A model generated the notes under the pieces. The model saw only the letters and a program-made list of their open reading frames with translations, was not told the DNA's origin and searched no databases. DNA of 64,000 bases from Stichopus chloronotus (taxonomy: Eukaryota > Echinodermata > Holothuroidea > Aspidochirotida > Stichopodidae), in NCBI GenBank assembly GCA_021234535.1, contig CM037836.1, positions 29,638,769 through 29,702,768 on the forward strand, in the 5' to 3' direction. Positions within the stretch are counted from its first letter, which is position 1. Every line of letters begins with the position of its first letter. A program made the translations under genes and the position numbers. This document shows positions 60,001 to 64,000 of the stretch, piece after piece.

Positions 60001-61751
60001 ATGGGAGTGATCCATTCTATTGCATTTTAGTGATCAATGACAAGATGTGGACACTTGACTTTCCAAAAATATTACACAATTGTTATCTGCAGGTAGGTCC
60101 ACAAATGTCAACTGTGGTTATAAATACAAATCTCTAAGATTGTTAACTCTGAAATTTTAACACTTGACTACATATTAATAGATGATTTTCTCAGTCTCTC
60201 ATAGGCAATTCAAATAACAGAGATCATCTACTCATCAACTGCTACCAGTTTTAACAGTTTGAAGTGCTAGTTACATCCAGTTGCTGGAGATCATCCTTAA
60301 TATGTTTTCACTCTTTAACCTGGTGACCTCAGATGACCTTTAGCCTCCAAAAATGATAGAGAACATCTACCTACAGTGGATTACCAACACAACACCTTTG
60401 AAGTTCAAGAACCTTTCCCTAGAGATACTGTGCTTACATGGTTTTAAAACTATGTCTTCTATTGATCTCACATGACCTTTGACCTCCATAAAAAATGACA
60501 CACATTATTTACGTATTACGTATTAAGTGCTACCAACGAAAACACTCTGTGAAGTTCCAGCATCAACCCTTTGCTGAGATACGTCCCTTTAACTAGTTTT
60601 CATACTCAAAGCTCTGGTGACCTCAAATGACCTTTGACCCCATGAAAAACAATAGGGATCATCTACTCACAATGGACTATCAACATACCAACTTTGAAGT
60701 TCCAGCACCTTTCCCTTCTTGAGATATTGTATTTACAAGCCAGGGCGTCATATACATACACAAACACATGCCAACACCATCGCATAGATTCCTTGCCTGC
60801 CTTCAGCAAGGAATCAAAAATGAATTTTCAAATGGTTGAAATAAACAAGGCTAAGTCTACGAAGTAATCTTGGGTCAATCATTACAAAAAAAAAAAAAAA
60901 ATTGGGCAAACTCAGCAAAGAAAAACAGTAAACTACCAAAAGTAAGCATAATCCTGTTTATAAACAAAAAGAATGTTGTCTTTTCTTTCTAAAATACAAG
61001 CCTAGCTCATTCAGTCATTGATACAGTTTGGTCACAAATTTTGGTAATGTTTGCAAATGTTTAGGTCATCATACTTCAGCAAAAACTTGAAACTTTTGCC
61101 ATGAATAACATATTCTCTTTGAACATACATGGTAAGTCAATGTTTTTGAGGAATACACACTGGCTGTGTTTACAATGAAATTGCTTAGCGTCTACTTGCT
61201 GTGCTGGCGTTTCAAACACAGTGATCGACTTAGTCATGATACTGATGGACTCATATTACTTTGCATGATAATGATACTAGTGTTCCCTGAGAGAATTTCC
61301 AAATCAGCTCGAGACCTGAGCACAAGCATGAACAACTGTTACACTTACACAGGCTGCGCAGTATATAACAATATGTCATAAATCAGCCTACAAGCAGCTT
61401 AGGTCTACAGACTTAGCCAGCCTAACATAGGCCATCGCTGACAATACATGGGCTAGTCACCTTATGCTATCGGTCGGTATTGGGTTCTGTTGAAAAGTTC
61501 GCATCTGTCAACTTTTCTTCATCGTCCCTTTCCTCAGGTGGTTGCGTGTCATCAGTATTTATCCTCTCCACCTTAGGGAAACTTGAAGCTGAGTTTTGAT
61601 CTTCTAACCGTTGTAAAAACGCATTTAACAGAGATCTGTTGATACGATCTGTTTGGGTTATTTCTCGTGTTGGCTGGTCACTTTCTTCCTCTAGTGTTCC
61701 ATGACCATTTTGAGCTGGAACTGGTGCTGTATTTTGTTGTTCGTTTTCCAT
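56902..61751 (-). CDS. Unrecognised small acidic/basic protein gene (partial model)
   Basis: I do not recognise this protein. A first exon starts at the ATG ending at 61751 and encodes MENEQQNTAPVPAQNGHG and ITQTDRINRSLLNAFLQR. A second exon at 57605-57503 (acceptor TATCTTTAG, donor AAG/GTAATT) encodes TASSRLLNTSGNFSNVQNID, then HKTGRYIMERNK. A third at 57036-56902 (acceptor TTCACCAG) gives DYERFGPGYDRGEIHLNPF. The phases fit if exon 1 ends at 61609 (CG/GTTAGA), giving about 126 residues; a missed exon in the 3.9 kb intron is also possible. In another frame the last exon ends SSSEEDEAE-stop. The promoter side faces 62 kb. Function is unknown; the gene call rests on splice sites and frames only. 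Confidence 0.45.
57503..57605 (-). CDS. Putative internal exon of unrecognised gene
   Basis: 103 nt, open in one frame (phase 2 in, 0 out) between TTTAG and AAG/GTAATT. NVQNIDAVHKTGRYIMERNK looks like conserved protein rather than chance. Confidence 0.5.
58040..58145. repeat. Hairpin-headed repeat copy, inverted
   Basis: GGTTCCTTTGC (58120-58130) pairs with GCAAGGAGCC (58135-58144). The sequence to its left is the reverse complement of 18360-18445. Confidence 0.52.
58150..58780. repeat. Tandem array of about 45-60 nt palindromic units, interrupted
   Basis: Units begin GGATTCCTAGTCA-like and end ACTAGGAATCCAG-like, so many are imperfect inverted repeats (clearest at 58282-58325). They occur near 58152, 58237, 58282, 58338 and 58393, then again at 58700-58780. 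A different repeat copy (58440-58685) lies between. Confidence 0.52.
58440..58685 (+). repeat. Dispersed repeat copy (GGGTGATGAG family)
   Basis: Matches 42655-42760 in the same orientation (CTTGGGGTGATGAGTGACTG; TGTCAAT-AAAGAGC). The reverse complement of 38290-38465 shares GTTTCAATT, CCATAGCCTGTCT and CTCTGCATCTTTTGG-type blocks. A weaker inverted match is at 50020-50240. Confidence 0.5.
60235..60815. repeat. Inverted copy of the AGGTCA tandem array with hairpin head
   Basis: TGACCTTTGACCTCC-type motifs recur near 60337, 60473 and 60628, i.e. AGGTCAAAGGTCA on the minus strand with about 140-155 nt spacing. The array ends at the hairpin GATTCCTTGC (60787-60796) / GCAAGGAATC (60806-60815). 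Confidence 0.58.
61467..61751 (-). CDS. Putative first exon of unrecognised gene
   Basis: Reads from ATG for 94 codons to TAG at 61467. It is rich in N, Q, E and D with one amphipathic stretch, DRINRSLLNAFLQRLED. It could be a complete 94-residue protein, or an exon leaving at 61609 (GTTAGA) or after SSFPK (AAG/GTGGAG). Confidence 0.5.
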   Translation of the reverse strand: MENEQQNTAPVPAQNGHGTLEEESDQPTREITQTDRINRSLLNAFLQRLEDQNSASSFPKVERINTDDTQPPEERDDEEKLTDANFSTEPNTDR

Positions 61752-63400
61752 TATTTTATGGTGATAGAATATTCAAACCGGATAAAATTGTCTTTGCTTA
61801 GTTAAGATAAATTTGGTTTAAGGGTATGTAGCCTGTGTTGCTTCACTTCCGTGATTGTGCAATATAGACCGTACAGTAGAGCTGTACATTATCACGACAC
61901 TATCAAGTTGAAGCTGGCTGTCAGGCTGATTACTTGTTGAAGTTAAGTATTGTGTAATGCGTATCTATTACTACTGTACGCACTCAGTCGCAGGGACCGG
62001 TGAACGGTATGTAACCTCACAGAAAATCCAGGATTTTTTTAAGTAGTCTACATTGTAAATTGTGTCTTATGTACGACCTATCTCAAACTTCAGAACAGCA
62101 AGAACTTTGAGCACTAAGTAATGACGTATTGCATTTAATTTACAAGCATGATGCGGTGAGGTTCACAGTGCCTGGGCCTACAGGCGTTGACGAGCTGTTA
62201 TGCTCTTCTCGCTCACAACATTATTTACGCGTGAGAGTCAATCCAGTCTCGCGCTACTACTACTTTCGCCGCTGCATGCAGCCAGCTGGAGTCAGGTTAC
62301 TTTACCAAAGGACTCCGATCAGGAGCCCGATGCAGGTTGGAGACAAATTGTAAAAGGTAATTTACTCGTGGTAAAGCAGTTATTCGGAAGTGAAGAATGA
62401 ATTCTTTTCTCTGTTAAAAAGTTAGTGCCGACTGACGCAGTACAAACAACACGAACTCATACCTTGTCCTAACGTTAGCCTACTCGGCACTTCGTTGATT
62501 GTTGAACCGTCTCCACAGGCCTAGCTCTAACTTAAAGTTGTAGGTGTTGGTTAGGCTAGCTCTTGAAGTTGAAGAGCAAGCGATGCTATGTCCTTTGTAG
62601 TACGAAATACAGTAACTTCCTGAAGACGCAGTGCACGGTCCTGTTCAAGGACTTTTCCTTTCGACTTTGCTCCATGAATTTCCTGAGGACAACTTTTTCT
62701 TGATCATTCAAATAACGTAATACAGGGTAAGTTTAGGGGCAAATGAGGGCAAAAGCCCCATAAGATGCCCTGTAATACACCTCCCCCACAGAAAAACCCC
62801 TAAACATTTTTGGAATGATGAGCTGGGTGGTTTTCAGTTAAAAAGTTCAATAACTTAGCATTTTTGAAAGATTAAACAACCTTGATCCTTTTGAATGAAG
62901 TAATGTGGTTCCTTCAGTTTTACAAAATTTAAAAAAAGAAATATGTGACAACCTAAACTAAGAGCAAAACTTAAAGCTAAACTAGTTGTGTAGGTGCCTT
63001 CAGATGTTTAAAATGTAAAGCTTCCGAAACTAGGCTATAATTAATCATTATTTCTGGGATGAATTGGGTGGTTAATTTCTATACGTTTTATATTATTGAA
63101 AGGTAACAAAACAAAGAATCTTAATCTGAGTGAATGGAAACGTTCAAAATATTATTTTGAAAAATATAACTTACTGTGTACTTACACTTTGAACCTTTCA
63201 AAATCCCACCAAAGCAAGAGCTATGTACCCTTAAGTACTGCTAAGAAGACTATGAATATAGGATATCTGAATGAAAAGTGAACCTGTTCCATACCTGCAG
63301 AAACGGATGGATTACCTGAAAAAAAAAAAAAAAAACAGGCATGGAACCAGACTATGTATCCAAAACCTTTGTCATATGTGTATTCTGTTCCTGCAATCTT
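61752..63400. other. Promoter-side flank of the unrecognised gene
   Basis: More CpG-containing than most of the window between 61850 and 62650 (for example CTCGCGCTACTACTACTTTC near 62251), consistent with a promoter region. Poly-A runs follow at 63319-63336. No supported coding exon. Confidence 0.35.
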
Positions 63401-63419
63401 ACTCATTTGAAGGGCATAA

Positions 63420-64000
63420 TCTTCCTGTGTCTCATTATTAACTGCAAGTGTTACCTTCTTTGGCCTGACAACGCACTCTGAATAATGCTCAGTGGTTCTG
63501 CCAAAGTGTTTGGGGCCCTCCTTCAAACAGCAGTTCTACACACACAGTTAATGCTGTGCTGCAATGAAGTAATCCATCTCCAGCTTGCCTTGCCTCTACC
63601 GGCTTACAGTAGGTTATGCATCCGCCACATCACTATTGAGGAAAGAACTGACATCAATGACTCACCATCTGCTTCCATCCTTTAAAGCTGCTTTCCTGCC
63701 ACTAATCAAAGCTTCTGTTTCGAAATACTGATGAAAAAATCTTTGTATTACACAGAGATCCCCCTTAAATCTAAACATGCAAATCAACAAAGACTTCATG
63801 TGCCTGCTTGTTCACCTTGGTTCCCAAAAGCCTTGCCTTCTCCACCTCACTCCAACCATTAATATCTGCACATGACAAAAAATGTTGCAAATGTTCTGAC
63901 ATTTACTCTTCCCATCAAACACATCTGGCATAATAATTGACTTTGATAAACCACCCTTGATGGCAGACCACTTGGACTTACGGAAGATGTGTCACATGTC
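63420..64000 (-). mobile_element. Decayed LTR-retrotransposon gag fragment
   Basis: The minus strand reads KGGLSKSIIMPDVFDGKSK (about 63985-63910) and, after a one-base shift, EHLQHFLSCADINGWSEVEK then ARLLGTKVNKQAHEVFVDL (about 63890-63780). The order FDG, NGW-EKA-LL, L-AxEVF matches Ty3/Gypsy-type gag capsid regions. Further weak gag-like pieces lie toward 63430 (LEMDYFIAA; GPQTLW) with stops. It is not functional, and the element continues past the window edge. Confidence 0.5.

Noticed and set aside
62129..62400. Overlapping plus-strand ORFs
   Set aside because: They lie in the CpG-richer promoter-side region and have no splice support or recognised domain.
63221..63420. Minus-strand ORF tail with a run of phenylalanines
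   Set aside because: The F run is a poly-T tract and the downstream part is not gag-like; no coding support.

Overview
This is an AT-rich eukaryotic window of invertebrate type. Short coding exons are separated by long introns, most with GT-AG ends, and the non-coding DNA is full of decayed SINE, LINE, MITE-like and tandem repeats. There are no operons, ribosome binding sites or CRISPR arrays. The best guess is a marine invertebrate, possibly an echinoderm or other non-vertebrate deuterostome. That guess rests on protein divergence from vertebrates and on repeat style, and it is an inference.

Three complete nuclear genes can be rebuilt exon by exon with consistent splice phases. (1) PGGT1B, beta subunit of protein geranylgeranyltransferase type I, plus strand, 4657-27120, nine exons, 370 codons. 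(2) NGRN (neugrin, a mitochondrial ribosome and RNA factor), minus strand, 38786-34172, two exons, 299 codons. (3) DCP2, the Nudix mRNA-decapping enzyme, plus strand, 44043-54536, ten exons, 419 codons. The second DCP2 intron looks like a minor-spliceosome (U12) AT-AC intron. A fourth, unrecognised minus-strand gene is suggested by an ATG-starting acidic exon at 61751 and two exons near 57605-57503 and 57036-56902.

Layout: 1-4650 is upstream DNA with a LINE 3' fragment and a tRNA-like SINE. 4.7-27.1 kb is PGGT1B; its 10 kb first intron holds a TIR element carrying AGGTCA tandem arrays and a second tandem array. 27.1-34.1 kb is intergenic with no recognised gene. 34.2-38.8 kb is NGRN, with further SINEs around it. 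38.8-44.0 kb is repeat-rich, with G-tracts and LINE 3' ends. 44.0-54.5 kb is DCP2. 54.5-61.8 kb holds the unrecognised gene with tandem repeats in its intron. 62-64 kb ends in a decayed LTR-retrotransposon gag fragment on the minus strand.

The three known genes act in separate pathways (protein prenylation, mitochondrial translation, mRNA decay) and do not form a functional system. PGGT1B and DCP2 both lie in human 5q22, so their closeness here may be ancient linkage. The most interesting non-genic signals are the AT-AC intron, the hairpin-headed element with nuclear-receptor-like AGGTCA direct repeats, and a filled/empty repeat pair that shows its insertion.
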